A stretch of DNA of 64,000 nt, taken from the NCBI RefSeq assembly GCF_021130785.1, contig NC_060209.1, positions 23,250,001 through 23,314,000 of the forward strand. Reading direction: 5' to 3'. Origin of the DNA: Homalodisca vitripennis. Taxonomy: Eukaryota > Arthropoda > Insecta > Hemiptera > Cicadellidae. Below, piece after piece: positions 13,122 to 24,715 of the stretch. How positions within the stretch are numbered: position 1 is the stretch's first letter; the number at the start of each line of letters is the position of its first letter. The notes below the pieces were generated by a model, which was not told the DNA's origin, did no database searches, and saw only the letters and a program-made list of their open reading frames with translations. The position numbers and the translations under genes were made by a program.

Positions 13122-13415
13122 ATGAAATTTGTTCTAACAGTACTATATGTCAGTTTCATCACAGTCATATCGCAAATTAGAAAACATGTATTCACATGCG
13201 CTCAAACTAATGTGGCGGAAGTACTTAACTTCATTATGACAATAGCTGACGCGGGACGCTTGACCATTTTAGTCCCATCTACAAGTAATGCACTCGGGCT
13301 GACACTTGTCAATAAGTTAAATTTCCTTCAAGTCTTCGACAAGCAAAATAACTGCTCTTGTGTAGCTACCACTGATTCACCAATCACGTTAGTTTTAGTT
13401 TACATCATAACGTAA
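13122..13415 (+). CDS. Candidate 97-residue secreted protein overlapping the S array
   Basis: The frame begins MKFVLTVLYVSFITVISQ, a good signal-peptide shape: one Lys, a hydrophobic core and small residues before a likely cut. It runs on through the first S repeat (ADAGRLTILVPSTSNALGL) to a stop. A pyrimidine-rich acceptor (ATATTTTTATCAG) lies just upstream, so this could be an internal exon start. In block A2 the ATG and signal-like segment are kept (57225), but an extra base after the signal region shifts the frame, and the diverged third copy lacks the segment. No family is recognised. It may be a chance ORF, because the S region is open on both strands. Confidence 0.27.
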   Translation: MKFVLTVLYVSFITVISQIRKHVFTCAQTNVAEVLNFIMTIADAGRLTILVPSTSNALGLTLVNKLNFLQVFDKQNNCSCVATTDSPITLVLVYIIT

Positions 13416-13640
13416 ACAAACATTTACTCACGAAACAGCTAAATTTACGCAGATCTGGCAGAAATACTTAACTTACCTTGAATATGATAACAGCTGACGC
13501 GGAACACTTGGCAGTTTCTGCCAATAGTCCCATCTACAAGTAATGCACTCGGGCTGACACTTGTCAATAAGTTAAATTTCCTTCAAGTCTTCGTCAGGCA
13601 AAGTAACTGCTCTTTTGCAGCTGTCACTGAACATACAATG
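13198..13640 (-). repeat. S array in block A1, two copies
   Basis: There are two copies of a roughly 254-bp unit, each with a conserved core of about 80 bp. On the minus strand the core ends VVIFK or similar and, in the second copy, is followed directly by GTAAGT. The first copy has lost the consensus donor, and both copies carry AAG rather than CAG at the acceptor-like position. Block A2 has four copies and the diverged block has four shorter ones. Confidence 0.8.
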
Positions 13641-14266
13641 TCATTACTTATACTTTACATATAAATAGAGCAAACTATATTATGTTTTTTTTGTTTTATG
13701 TTCCTGATTATGAGTCCTCTTAGTGTTATGTAGCAATTAATTGACTTCTATTTAACCATCAAACATGAAAACATACAATAAAACTTATTTAAAATATGCT
13801 GTAAATTTCATTTTAAAAAGGTCAAGATTAGAAGAATATGTTTATATTGGTTTCCTACATACAGGATTCGTAAGAAAGCGTTTATGTTACTTTGAGAATT
13901 TTCTAGCATTGTCCCTATGCTTTCTTGCTGTGGTGTGTTAAAAATTTATTGTCCTGCAAATCTGAAAATTCCATACAAACAAGAACTGGAAAGTTCTAAA
14001 ATCTACAGGATACACTCTTAATATTGATTTAAAGAGAGTTAGATCACTTTTGTGATGAACATAACACATGTTAGAGAAATACCCCAAAACCAAAGTAGAG
14101 ACAGATAATACTAAGAACTTATACGTATGTATCCAATTTCAGCTATAAACTTGGACTTAACTTGAATTTAACGAGATAAGTAAAATGATGATTGCTCCAT
14201 TAGTTGATGCACCTGCGTCTGATATTATTAAACCATACAAAGTGCTCTACGTAACTGTATCTGAAT

Positions 14267-14268
<2 letters not shown>

Positions 14269-14318
<50 letters not shown>
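14269..14318. repeat. (TA)n tract
   Basis: This TA run lies immediately left of the second T-family copy. Confidence 0.95.
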
Positions 14319-14323
<5 letters not shown>

Positions 14324-14795
14324 GAATGTTTGTATGTTTTTCCTTTATGGAATCGTGAACTATTGGACCGATCATGATGAAAATTTGCATGTATATGTAT
14401 TTTTCCACGGAGAAGGTTTATATGATATGCCCATTGATGTAACTCGCCACCAAGTGACGCTGCAAAAGATGTCTTTAAAGCGCCTGCACATTATTAACTG
14501 CAATTACCTGACAGTTATGCATATTAAATAACCAAATACTATTTTAAGGCGCTAAGTTATGATGGGGAATTTCTCTTTAAGACAAATTTCTGGTTGAACT
14601 TAGCTTGAGTTTTGACAACTTTATAATAGAGTAAAGGTACGTGTACAATAGCTATAAATATACAGACAATTTCTTTGTCGTGGCAACAAGGCAAACTCTA
14701 CATTGGCGTTGGAAATCTAATTGACTCGTACCAGAAGTGCACATACACGGACAAAGCTTACGTAGAGCGTGCGAAGCCGCAGGAATCAGCTAGTA

Positions 14796-14800
<5 letters not shown>
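14319..14800 (+). mobile_element. T-family dispersed repeat, copy 2
   Basis: It matches the reverse complement of 9269-9690. It begins AAAATGAATGTTTG and ends GAAGCCGCAGGAATCAGCTAG. It is flanked on both sides by (TA)n tracts (to 14318 and from 14799; another at 14865-14903). Block A2 has only a TA tract here (58927-58972), so this copy arrived after the blocks separated. A 69-codon frame (HGEGLYDMPIDVTRHQV) is partly shared with copy 1 but has no known domain. Confidence 0.7.
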
Positions 14801-14859
<59 letters not shown>

Positions 14860-14862
14860 TAA

Positions 14863-14899
<37 letters not shown>

Positions 14900-15405
14900 T
14901 ATAACACATATATTAGAGGATAACATAAAATACTATATCAGATGTCTAAATATACTATACAGAGTGTAACTGAAATACATCTACAAACTTCAGGAGGTTG
15001 TTACTGGGGTCAAAATAAAAGAAAAATGCTCTATAAATTTATGTCTTGTACGCATCGTTTTCCGTCTGTATTTTTATATAATGTAACCTGTCATGAATTT
15101 ACTGTCCGAGTTTGAAATACCATTTTTTAAACAATTTGGGAGTTAAAACAAAAATATTTGTTTCCATATATGAATACTTAACGAATCTTCTTGAAAAAAT
15201 ATCACCCTATTAGTATAAATATACGTAATTGACAGCTTACGTTAATTAATAAATAACATTTAAAATTTTTATCTTTAATATAAATTACAAAAAATTAAAC
15301 TTATTAAATTAACTATTTAACTAATGCATAGTGCTCAGCTTGTACTGTAGCAAGTATATTTAACTAAATAAGGTTCCTAGGAAATTTAGAAGTACGCGAA
15401 ACGAC

Positions 15406-15610
15406 ACCTGGCACGCAAGCTTGGCAAGAAAGCGAGCGAACGTGCCTAAGATAATATCCAATACTTAGGAGCCTTTTAAGAAAATGGATGTAACATTTTA
15501 CCCGTGCCAAGAGTGTTCTGAAACGTGTCTCAACATCACCGAACGTCGTTACAGTTTAAGCTGCCGCTTTTACTTGTTGTTCCTGGGCTTTATGTTCATA
15601 TTGTTACAAT
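15406..15610 (+). repeat. G island, block A1
   Basis: It matches 59505-59705 closely and 31415-31600 and 4429-4560 in part. It starts with GGCACGCAAGCTTGG and has an inverted CGTGCC about 30 bases on. The plus frame from 15485 (MDVTFYPCQECSETC) is shifted by one extra T after LSCRF. The minus strand is also open over part of the island. Function unknown. Confidence 0.75.
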
Positions 15611-16184
15611 CGAAAATATGGTTCTTTACCAACATCGAGTGTATGTACTAAGAGTTTTCACTGATAATTTTATTATGTTGTGGAGCAAAAAATTGTTTGT
15701 AAATTTCTTCCACGATACAAATACTTTTTTTATCACTATGAGCAAAAGTGGTATACTTTTACTCTGTATGGTAGAGAGCAGTTTCTTATCCTTCGGAAAA
15801 AATTAAATGTATTTTTTATTACATAATAATTCAGCATAGTCATGCTGTCCGGTCTAGGATAAAATAATAGCTGTATTATGTTGCATTTACTTCTACTTAA
15901 ACAATAACAACGCTTGAGGGTATCACACAAACAAACTTGAACTTTGCCCCCGCTGATTTTTTAGATCTCTGTTACAAGGTAACGAAAAAGTCACGGTTAT
16001 TATTTGTGCAATACAGTAAAAAATCATATTATAATACTGTTACATTTGCATTTAAAAATGTTAGTATTAAATTCATGCTTTTTTATATTCTTTGCAGCAT
16101 TTATTCATAGATTAGTTTTCATTCTAAGTGTATGTTATTTGCCTTCTTATTAAATGCAAACTATATTATCTTTATAGCTGTAAG

Positions 16185-16440
16185 TCAGGAACCTAAAACA
16201 CCTTCCATCTACATTTGACTGCTACCCAAAAGTCCCTGCCACCTGAATGTATCCATATGGCACCTTCCACCTCAAGCCGCCTGCCAGACCAACCCTACTT
16301 ACCACATGACGTCATAATTAATAAAAGATCCTAGACCGTTGTGCCTACCTAAGTCTCAGAGAAAGCTAATATAACATGGCCAGAGCAAAGTTTATTGTAT
16401 GTATATAAAGGAAACCAAACGTATGAAAGACAGTTTTTTA
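16185..16440 (+). promoter_or_regulatory. P island: CRE, TATA and initiator cluster
   Basis: A G+C-richer stretch is followed by the CRE palindrome ATGACGTCAT (core 16307-16314), a TATATAAA box (16402-16409) and an initiator-like ACAGT whose A falls 28 bases after the TATAAA start. Block A2 repeats the whole arrangement (CRE 60357-60364, TATAAA 60454-60459, CAGT 60481-60484). This is the most promoter-like site in the window. No convincing downstream coding exon was found. Confidence 0.4.
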
Positions 16441-17311
16441 GAAGTGGATAGTAGTAACTTTAGAATCTCCAACCTTCTCTACCTATGCATATATTAGTTT
16501 TCTCTAGCTGTGATGTTTTGTAAAGTATATAAACCCCATCTATTTAGAAGGGTAACACTGGAGGACTTGGTAGAATTTATTGACAATTATAATTTTTCGA
16601 AAAATATTGATGTTGGGAGAAGGAGTTTTCTTATTGTCAACATATTAACAACTATAATGTTTTAGCTCCTAAAACTCGGTAACTCAGATCATGCGGTGGT
16701 ATCGAAAAGCCTTTTCACCGTTGGTTTAGAAAATACTATATTTATGAATATAAATTAACTATGATTAATTTAGATAACCGTATTAGCATCAAATTTTGTA
16801 AATTACGATCTTATAAATCTTTAATTGCGTTATAAATTAACAGCAATCATATTAAACGCGTATTAGTGCTTTTTACAAAAGAGGAAAATGAAGCTAATCA
16901 GTATTTAATAATTAATCAAAACATATCTCTTAGTCTTTGGTAAGATATTTTAAACGATTCGAATAAATTTTATACCTAGAACACACAATTATAAGTCACA
17001 CAATTATAAATGCTCATTATAAAAATACTTTTAATAATAAATACTTTAATTTATCTTAATCAGTTTTATAACATAATTCGATCAGTTACTCGAAGATACA
17101 ACTAGTATATTGGTTACATAAATTGTTATTGCTTTATCATTATTATATACCCGGTACTAACTGCAAAACTCATAAGCAGAATATTTTCATCGCGGATTTA
17201 TATGTTAAACAACGTTTAAAAATAATTAAACTTATAGAAACCCCAGCGTAAGCACAATTTTCTTACCTAGAATTCGTGTGTTTTTATGAGGGCATTAAGA
17301 AAGAAACTATA

Positions 17312-17490
17312 GCTGCAAAGAAGGTGTGTTCAACTATCAATGGCACAATCATCAGTTTGGACTGACTATAGCTGACGTCATTTTCTGAAAATAAAGTGTT
17401 TTAAACTATCAAAGGCACAATCAGTTTGGGCTGACTATAGCTGACGAGTCATTTGCTGCAAAGAAAGTTTTTTCAACTATCAACGAAAGA
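17312..17490 (-). repeat. 69-bp tandem array, block A1 (about 3 copies)
   Basis: These are degenerate copies of the unit that forms the longer array at 61370-61840. One TGACGTCA lies at 17373-17380. Confidence 0.8.
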
Positions 17491-17548
17491 CACCGACATC
17501 TAGTTGTGTTTTAAAGTGACATGAACAAAAAAAAGACGTAATGGATAA

Positions 17549-17746
17549 ATGATCAATAGCCTTGCTACTAACAGTCACCTGATCTTACCAAGGACCATCT
17601 CACTATTATCCCAAATACCTTTAGCAATCAGGGCATGTCATAAATTTAACTTGATGGTACGGGAAGCTTCAGTGACAGGCCGGTTACAAACTCTGCCAAT
17701 TATATTCAAATGGAACCAACATTGCAAACACATCCAATTAGAATAG
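17549..17746 (+). repeat. U island, block A1
   Basis: This segment is nearly identical to 61915-62100 and recognisably similar to 33735-33905 (shared landmarks GCAATCA, TTTAACTTGAT, GACAGGCC, TTACAAA, CCAACATT). A 65-codon plus frame is open here but interrupted in A2. Function unknown. Confidence 0.65.
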
Positions 17747-18439
17747 TTTTAATGCAATATAATTTTCATATTTGTTATATGTGTAATAATTTTTTACTGT
17801 TATATTTTTTTATCAATTTACCAGTTAGATGGAAATATTTTTTGTAAATTGAACATAGTAAACTAAATAATCGTTTTTTACTCTCCTGGAGTTATAAAAA
17901 TACTTGTCTTTAAAATTAATATCAATCCCCTCAATTTACATTCTTTCAATAACTAAGATAAAGAAATATATTGGATATATATATACCGATATTTCATGAA
18001 AAAATGTAATTTAATTTGGTAACTTTTGCATTATTTTAGCTACGTAATAAATTTAGTTACAATTCAATTGTTTGAGAGTAAACAGTAATAATCATAACTC
18101 TCCGAATGATATAAGTAAAAATAAATAATCTATATAGCTTGGGTGATCTACTTTTTAAACGTATAAATTCTAATTAGAAATGCGTTGGGTTGTCAAAATT
18201 CTATTTCTTAGGTGTCACGTTTTAATATAAAACATCAAATGTTTCAAGAGTAAACCCATCACCTATATTAATATTAACTGACTTCGGTATTATTACCAAT
18301 TAAGGTTTTGTAAATTTAATTACATTTACTACTAATGAGTTTTAATTTTGAACTCCAAGCCACTAATATATTTACTTGCATTACTTCTTAGTACATTAAT
18401 ACTGATATCGTGGTTAAAATCTACCACAATGTTCTGTCA

Positions 18440-18570
18440 AGTTTTGTGTTCGCTAAGTTCGTTATCGATGGACCTAGTTTCACCAACAAGATTATTATTG
18501 TTGGGTACACTTTGGTTACTAACTTTCCCATCATGGGCGAGTCTGGTAAAGATCAATAAGGTAGTAATGA
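18440..18570 (-). repeat. J island, block A1
   Basis: It matches 62840-62960 closely and 36675-36790 clearly. On the minus strand a CAG acceptor precedes a short frame containing DGKVSNQSVPNNN. In this copy indels break the frame before its end, unlike the copies in A2 and the diverged block. Confidence 0.65.
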
Positions 18571-19095
18571 GTTCTTAATTGTAAGATGAATACAGTTAGG
18601 ATAACTCAGTTTACTGACATTTATAGATTAAAACCCATAAATACAGCCCGCTTTTTAAGGTAATAGTAATATATTATACGATAAAATTATTCTTTTGAGT
18701 CGTGAAACATGCTTTACTCTCATTAATTCAATATTTATTAAAAGATGGTCAAACGTAAATTGCAGTACGTATATACACTCCATTTTTAAAAGATTTACTT
18801 TAATTTTTATATAAACGATATGGACACAAGGAAAAGAGTCTAGAAATACGGAAAAAATAACCCTACACGAAGGAACATCGAAGAATCCGTCAAACCGTAA
18901 CAAAAAGTCTTTACCAAGCTGACTGTTACGTCTTCGCAGATTAGGTAGTTAGCCCCATTAGCTCAAAATCTAAAAACTTATAATAATACTTAATTATAAA
19001 AGTGTTAACTGTGGAGACTTTATATTTTTGCTCTTGAAAGGATCACAAAAGGTTTCAGGAAAAACATGCCAGTAGTTGTTGCATCTGGACTAATC

Positions 19096-19302
19096 TAACT
19101 TCCATACAAAGCCCTTCGACCATTTGAGCCAAGATTTCTAGAGCCAAGAAGAATTATATACTTCGACGTCGGGGAGAAGTATACGGTGTTAATAAGAACC
19201 TGTTCTAGTATTGAACAAATGCTGATAGAGTTAGCCACAAGATTGCACCTTTTTAATTCACTCAGGGATAGGCTGATTAAAAACCCAGCCCTACATGTCT
19301 GA
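19096..19302 (+). pseudogene. Unidentified decayed ORF in block A1
   Basis: A 66-codon plus frame has no ATG start. It includes FDVGEKYTVLIRT and LHLFNSLRDRLIKNPAL and looks protein-like in composition. The same region in block A2 (about 63480-63710) is interrupted by indels and in-frame stops. It could be a retroelement fragment. No family is recognised. Confidence 0.25.
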
Positions 19303-19573
19303 TAGCAAAATTTTATTTAGTATTCCAATTTACAGAACTCATTCGAACCCGCCTAAACTGTCAATATGGAAGGGTCGAAACTCATCTACAACTTCGTGAA
19401 CTCAAACAACCTGATCCAAGGCATATAGGATGTAAGGATGACGTTGCTAGTTTATTGCATTTTTGAAACAAACTTATATTAACTTACTTGCTTACCATTT
19501 TTTAATAGATTTTTCACTCTCATTTTGGCCCTAAAATGATTTTGGAGCTTAGAGCTGCTTCTAGAGTGATATT

Positions 19574-20406
19574 GATGTACAAAGATAAGGTTATGCTGGA
19601 GGTAAAGCGCCGCATTCTCTCGAGATCCCATTAGGAGAGATAGCGGGCTTTATGTCAATTATGTCATCGTGGACGAAAGGAGGGTTCTTTTCCAGCTTTA
19701 CCAGTAAAATTTGGCAAGGAAAGTACTCTCTTATGGCCACGCTAACAATCACATTCATCATTAAGGGAGCTCCGCTCTCTCCAACAGTTCATTGGACCTA
19801 TCACTCTACCCCTTCCATCCCAATATCTCTTCCATAGGCACGATTAGTGATGTCAGATATGGTTGCTCAGATCTAAGTGACTTATTGGTTCTTGCTGTGC
19901 CCAGTATAAGTTCAACTGGAAGTTATAAAACCATCCAAAACCCTTCTGAAGGAAACATTAATTGTCCAACCAATAAACAAGAGTCGTGTTTGTAATTTTC
20001 CTATATATTTTCATCTGTTTTGCATTCTTGTTGGGATGCAAATGCTCTTATTTACTGTTTTCAAAACGGAAGATAATACAAAGCAGATTTTTAAGCTTAC
20101 GTGCTCCATTTAATACATGTCTCTGGTTTGTCGTCTCTTTTCCGGATTTTAAATTAGCCTCCTCACCTTTGCTGGGTGTAACGGCTTGTCTACACTCTAT
20201 TACAGTTTAATATTTCTAGCAACTTGCATATAATAACGTGTGACACCATACGTTTTAATAGCAGCTTAAAATCAAATGAGCTACTTTCTTCCAAAACAAT
20301 ATGGTTACCAGGGAGGTGCAGGACGTCTGATCGGCGTCTATAGCATGTTATATGTAATTATTCTTGTTTAGAGGCATCAAGTTTTTGTTTATTGACTGTG
20401 CAGTTT
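19574..20406. other. Block A1 continuation without match in the window
   Basis: Block A2 runs off the window at the position matching 19573, so this part cannot be compared. Plus frames at 19652-19837 and 19792-19995 are about 60 codons each, with no recognisable domain. Confidence 0.4.
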
Positions 20407-20505
20407 CCCCCCCCCCACCCCCCCCCCCCCCCACCCCCCCCCCCCCCCACCCCCCCCCCCCCCCACCCCCCCCCCCCCCCACCCCCCCCCCCCCCCACCC
20501 CCCCC
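20407..20505. repeat. Nearly pure C tract
   Basis: About 100 bases of C are broken only by single A residues every 10 to 17 bases. The complementary strand is a series of long G runs, a strong G-quadruplex former. It lies just before the left edge of block B1. Confidence 0.95.
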
Positions 20506-21144
20506 ACGTATCGACCGACTGAATATTTCAAAGATGGCTGTCCTAAGTTACTTAAGTTTTATAATTAATTATTAAAGATAAAGTTGCAATAAACCTTAGT
20601 AAAGAAACTTAATGTAAGAGTAGAAGTTCTAATAACAGTTACAGTTCAGGCTTATCGGTTGTTGGAAAATCCTAATGGTATCTGCTGAAGTTGTAAAGTT
20701 TAAGCCTATAGTAACTTAGTCTACAGTGACCTCTTAACTACTTATAACACAGTGTTACACTTTTTCTCTGACATGTGAGAGAGGATAAAACTCCTGGACT
20801 CTTCTTTCACAAAACTTACACTTCTTATATAGTCACCCCTCTGTATATTTATGTAAACTACAGCTATAAGGAAATAATAAATCTAAATGTATACTTCTTG
20901 TTTAAAGTTTGTTATTGACTATGGAAGTTTGCAAGGATGACAGGATTTCGGTCATTTTCCAACGTTATATGTCACAAAAGGCGTATATTACACTAGTACA
21001 GGCTAAAGTGGGATACTAACAAGAATGTCGATGTCGGCTCTTTAATCGGCACCCGCGTAGGGTCATCTAAAACAATGGTACAGCGAGGCAATGATCAAGG
21101 AGGGGGAAGGGGTGAAGGCAATGGTTTTACTAGTTTTTTTTTTT

Positions 21145-21362
21145 TTATATTGGCACCCAAAGCGGTCTAACTGCAACCAAAGGTTGACTTAGTGGATAGT
21201 CTGATAATTTTATACATGAAGCCTCAATAAGTTTGCGTTTAAAAATATCTGCGCGATGTATTATGTTGGCTTCATCTAATTTGTATGTGTCTCTGATGTC
21301 GAAACGATGTCTCTATAAGTTCAATTAGAGCTTATTTGTCACCGAATGTTTCTATCTCTTCA
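21145..21362 (-). pseudogene. GIY-YIG endonuclease fragment, Penelope-like
   Basis: The minus frame reads LDEANIIHRADIFKRKLIEA, then CIKLSDYPLSQP and VRPLWVPI before a stop at 21145. The pattern of an Asp-rich lead-in, a RADxFKRKLIEA helix and a Trp near the end fits the C-terminal half of GIY-YIG endonucleases fused to Penelope-like reverse transcriptases. Upstream, a 4-base insertion near 21315 and a stop break the frame. No reverse transcriptase part is found. The copy in B2 has its own different frameshift. Assignment is by motif recognition only. Confidence 0.45.
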
Positions 21363-22104
21363 GGCAAACATGACTCCAGATTCCAGGAGTAAAGTATGTA
21401 ATATAGTCAAATTCCCACCTCTCCCACCATAGCTACGTTATGATAAGCTATGTTTTCTTTTATTAAACTTTCTTTTCTTTAAATTTGCATTGCTGCCGCT
21501 ATGACTTTTCTTGGCTGTGTTTGACAAGTCAGTTTTAATTCTTTATTTAATATTCTGAAGTTGTCTATGTAAGTGTTTGGCTTATTATTTACTAATAAAG
21601 AACATTTTTTATTTATAAAATATTTTCTCACAACTTTAAATACTTATAATGTGACATTTTCAACAACGGCAGTAAGGTCTTTTTCGTAAGACGATTAAAA
21701 CAAGATCATTGGTCTGCCACCCCACTTGTCGAGTGACAAACTTTGCTGAGATTGCATGAAGAATTTCAAATTTATAGATATGTTAATCACGTTTTAAATT
21801 TCTTATTTTTTACTCAGTTTCCTTAAATATTTATTAATTCTAAAATTGTCTCGTTGCCTTCAGGTTTATCCTTAGGATCAATCCAAAATTGTTGGAAAAT
21901 GCTCAGCTAAAACCTTTGGAGATTGATTCACCATCATTGTAAAAACCATATTGCATAGAATTTAAGTTTAATTGAGAACTACACCTCTATATTCATGTTC
22001 TCTACGATCATGCAGAGAGACATACAGAAATAAAAATGTTTTTAAAGAATTAAGAATTATTGACGTAGTGTATTACACTTTCATAGACCTAGTTTTAATG
22101 TAAA

Positions 22105-22290
22105 ACAGGATAAATATAAAGGTGAGTTTCTACCCACGAAACAGCAACTCTGGTACGTGCACACATCATTGTGTTGGCTGATGCTGATAGAAAATGGAAA
22201 GCTGGTAATCCCCAGTATAATCCCACAGCAGCATTATCGAGGACTGGACTGAATGTTTGGCCGCCGCCATATCTGACAGGACGTCATCTA
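22105..22290. repeat. M island, block B1
   Basis: It matches 55175-55350 and 38470-38635. The conserved core spans GTGAGTTTCTAC to CATATCTGACAG. It is open on both strands: plus TALSRTGLNVWPP, minus KHSVQSSIMLLWDYTG. In this copy the minus frame meets a TGA where the diverged copy has TGG. Relative to the diverged copy, the indel is six bases, keeping phase. Confidence 0.75.
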
Positions 22291-23212
22291 TATTTTTATC
22301 CCTTTCATTCATTATCTAACCTTTTTTATATTTTTAAATGTTGGTTTGTCTAACTAATCATATATTTACGTAATGATTTTTCCCTTTAATTTAATAAAAT
22401 TTAAATTGAATGTTTAATAAGAATGACGATAAAAAGCCTAAGACAAATCAAAATCACTAAAAGCCATCTTTTTATTTCCTCATATCAATTAAAAACATTT
22501 CATCTAATATGTATAGACCTTATGGCTATATACACAGGATTCGGCATTAGGATAATAGACGTGGAAGTTTTTATCGTCACTCAAGGAAACAGCTTTCATC
22601 ATCATTCACGTTTGTACTGTTGAAACTGTATTATTGAGATCCCGATAGGACTTTCTTTTCGCTGTAAGTTTGTCTGTCAGTTTATAAGACAATTCTGGAT
22701 AGAAAGGTTCCCAGTGCATTGAGACTCGTACTTACTTCGGATCCTCTTAGTTTGAGCATAAACATCAGTACGTCCGGTGTCTTTGCGGCTGTATGTGTAT
22801 CCGTCTGCACGTCCTATGCAATAATTCTTCGTAGATAAATGCTGGAGGTTTCACACTTGGTATAGACGTTCATCTTGGTCCCATGAGGAAGCGTCCAGAT
22901 ATCTGTATTAAGTGTTTTTACGCTTTTTTTCGAGTTTTTACAAACTATTTTGCGTACAGTATATACTTTTGCGGTCTATGTCATTAGTATTGGCCAATTT
23001 TTAATATTTGCAATTGTTGAAAATATTGTCTAGTAATAGATATTTTAGTCATGTATTGACTATAGACACAAGGAAGGTGAAATATTTCGAGAATCAATTG
23101 TATTAACAATGTGTTGATGGAGTGAAAACAGGCTATGTAGCTGATAGTGGAAAGTATCCATAAAATTCCTTTCAATTTAAAAGTACCTTTTATGGCAGTA
23201 ATGAGTATACTG

Positions 23213-23362
23213 ATATTGCATTTTATGTCAGTACGACAATATCACGGCCTGACAACCCAAACGTAGCCACACAATATACGGCTCTACAGGTATCTGAACA
23301 ATAGACACCTGCTGGTGATACCTTTCTCAATGAGTAGGCTATTCAGATATTGCATTATATCA
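23213..23362 (-). repeat. E repeat, copy 1
   Basis: It shares ACAATAGACACCTGCTG and flanking sequence with 24570-24715, and CCACACAATATACGGCTCTA with 41025-41180. On the minus strand a short frame (SIVQIPVEPYIVWL) is shared with the 41-kb copy. Function unknown. Confidence 0.65.
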
Positions 23363-24300
23363 CTTACACAATACAATATGTTATGTAATAAATCTCATGG
23401 TTCAAAAATTATTAATACTAAATACTTCACGGTAGTCCGAGCATTGTAAACAATTTCATAATTATAAAAATGAGCTTATTTTTAGGTAAGTTTTGCTTTT
23501 TCATTATTTTTACTGTCAGTAAACAGTAGCTCTAAACGGTGGATTAAAAAAAACATCGGTTTATGTTTGGTTTCAAACCCATAACTAGATATGTTGAACC
23601 ACTGACCACGATATATACTTATATCGTAGTTTATTAGACACCTAGTTTTTAAAAGTGTCTTAAAAAATTGAAAATTAAAACACTGGATTTTTGTTTCTAA
23701 AATATCTCTGCGTCAATATAATTTCTAAAAGTAGTAATTGGACACAAACTGCGGCATATTGACGTTTTAGAGACTCATCGTCATCATCAAAGGGAAAGTT
23801 GATTCTGAGGTTTTGCTGCAACCGAATATGAATGTTAGACACAGCTTGTGTTAAGAAAGAGTTCAAAGTGTCCAAACAGTGGAAAAAAGCGTTTGAATTT
23901 AGAACCAAAAGAGTGACTAAGTGATATGGGCGATCCGGTGTAGTTGAACCGATAGCTAGCTATTCTCAGTATATCGCGAACCTTGTATGATGAATCTTGT
24001 TATATATCGGCCAAGTTATATGAATATAATTCCTTTAAATCTGCAAGATGGGGTGATATATTGAGCATCTTTCAGATATAAACTGTGTCTATGGAATAGA
24101 AAACTAGTATACATCTAATCACGGATGGATTGAAAAAAGAACATATTACCCCTGTCGTTTATAAAAGAATAGATCAAACTATGGGCAAGTTGACCATCAC
24201 TTCCGATAGAATCTATATTAAACTGTCTGAATCGAAATCATAGTGGGATATCTAGACAACTTAACAGCTGTCATTACCATGATCACGTCGACCAGATTCA
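23363..24300. other. No recognised gene
   Basis: A 77-codon minus frame at 23675-23908 has no identifiable domain. Nothing else is seen. Confidence 0.4.
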
Positions 24301-24307
24301 TATACAA

Positions 24308-24412
24308 TGATGAAATGAAATGAAAAATGTCTTTATTGAATACAACGTAAAACATATTCAATTGACGAAGTTAGGACTATTAAGTCCTCTCTTACACCTA
24401 ACCATAAATGTT
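24308..24412 (-). mobile_element. LINE-type 3-prime tail
   Basis: On the minus strand it reads AGAGAGGACTTAATAGTCC, an AATAAAGACATTT signal and a TTTCATTTCATTTCAT tail. The segment at 49007-49085 has the same layout. Hairpin, polyadenylation signal and short tandem tail are typical of 5-prime-truncated non-LTR elements. No coding part remains. Confidence 0.5.
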
Positions 24413-24569
24413 TTTTTTACTTGTAAAATCATGCGTCAAGTATGTGATTACAATGATTTTGAGAACTGAGAACTATAAAAATGTATTACTCACCAGAAGC
24501 AGTTTTAGATCTACTTGACAGAAGATAAAAATAGGAGAGTCACATTCTCCATGAGCATTTACGAAGGGA

Positions 24570-24715
24570 TTGGAGAGATGTGTGTGATCCAGTCGTCAAT
24601 ATCACAGCCCGACAGATAATCTGAACAATAGACACCTGCTGATGACAACTCCCTCAATAGCTATTCTGATATTGCGTTATGTCAGTACGACAATAGAAAC
24701 ATTTTATGTAACTGA
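24570..24715 (-). repeat. E repeat, copy 2
   Basis: It is similar to 23213-23362 but lacks the central ATACGGCTCTA part. It lies about 1.3 kb downstream in the same orientation. Confidence 0.65.

Larger units (their letters stand above)
9170..19573 (+). repeat. Block A1, large duplicated segment
   Basis: This stretch aligns in order with 56158-64000 at what looks by eye like more than nine bases in ten. Relative to A2 it has two insertions: 9268-12162 (T repeat plus mariner element) and about 14269-14860 (T repeat with TA tracts). It has two rather than four S repeats and fewer 69-bp repeats. The match runs to the very end of the window, so the true right edge is not visible. Islands inside are S, G, P, the 69-bp array, U and J. 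Confidence 0.9.
20509..23128 (+). repeat. Block B1, large duplicated segment
   Basis: It aligns along its whole length with 53577-56157, with small indels only. It carries the GIY-YIG relic and the M island. The match ends sharply after GGAGTGAAAAC, where B1 continues into local sequence but B2 joins A2. Confidence 0.9.

Noticed and set aside
18348..18578. 76-codon plus frame with a hydrophobic Leu-rich start
   Set aside because: It overlaps the J island but is not kept in the other J copies, so it is likely a chance frame.
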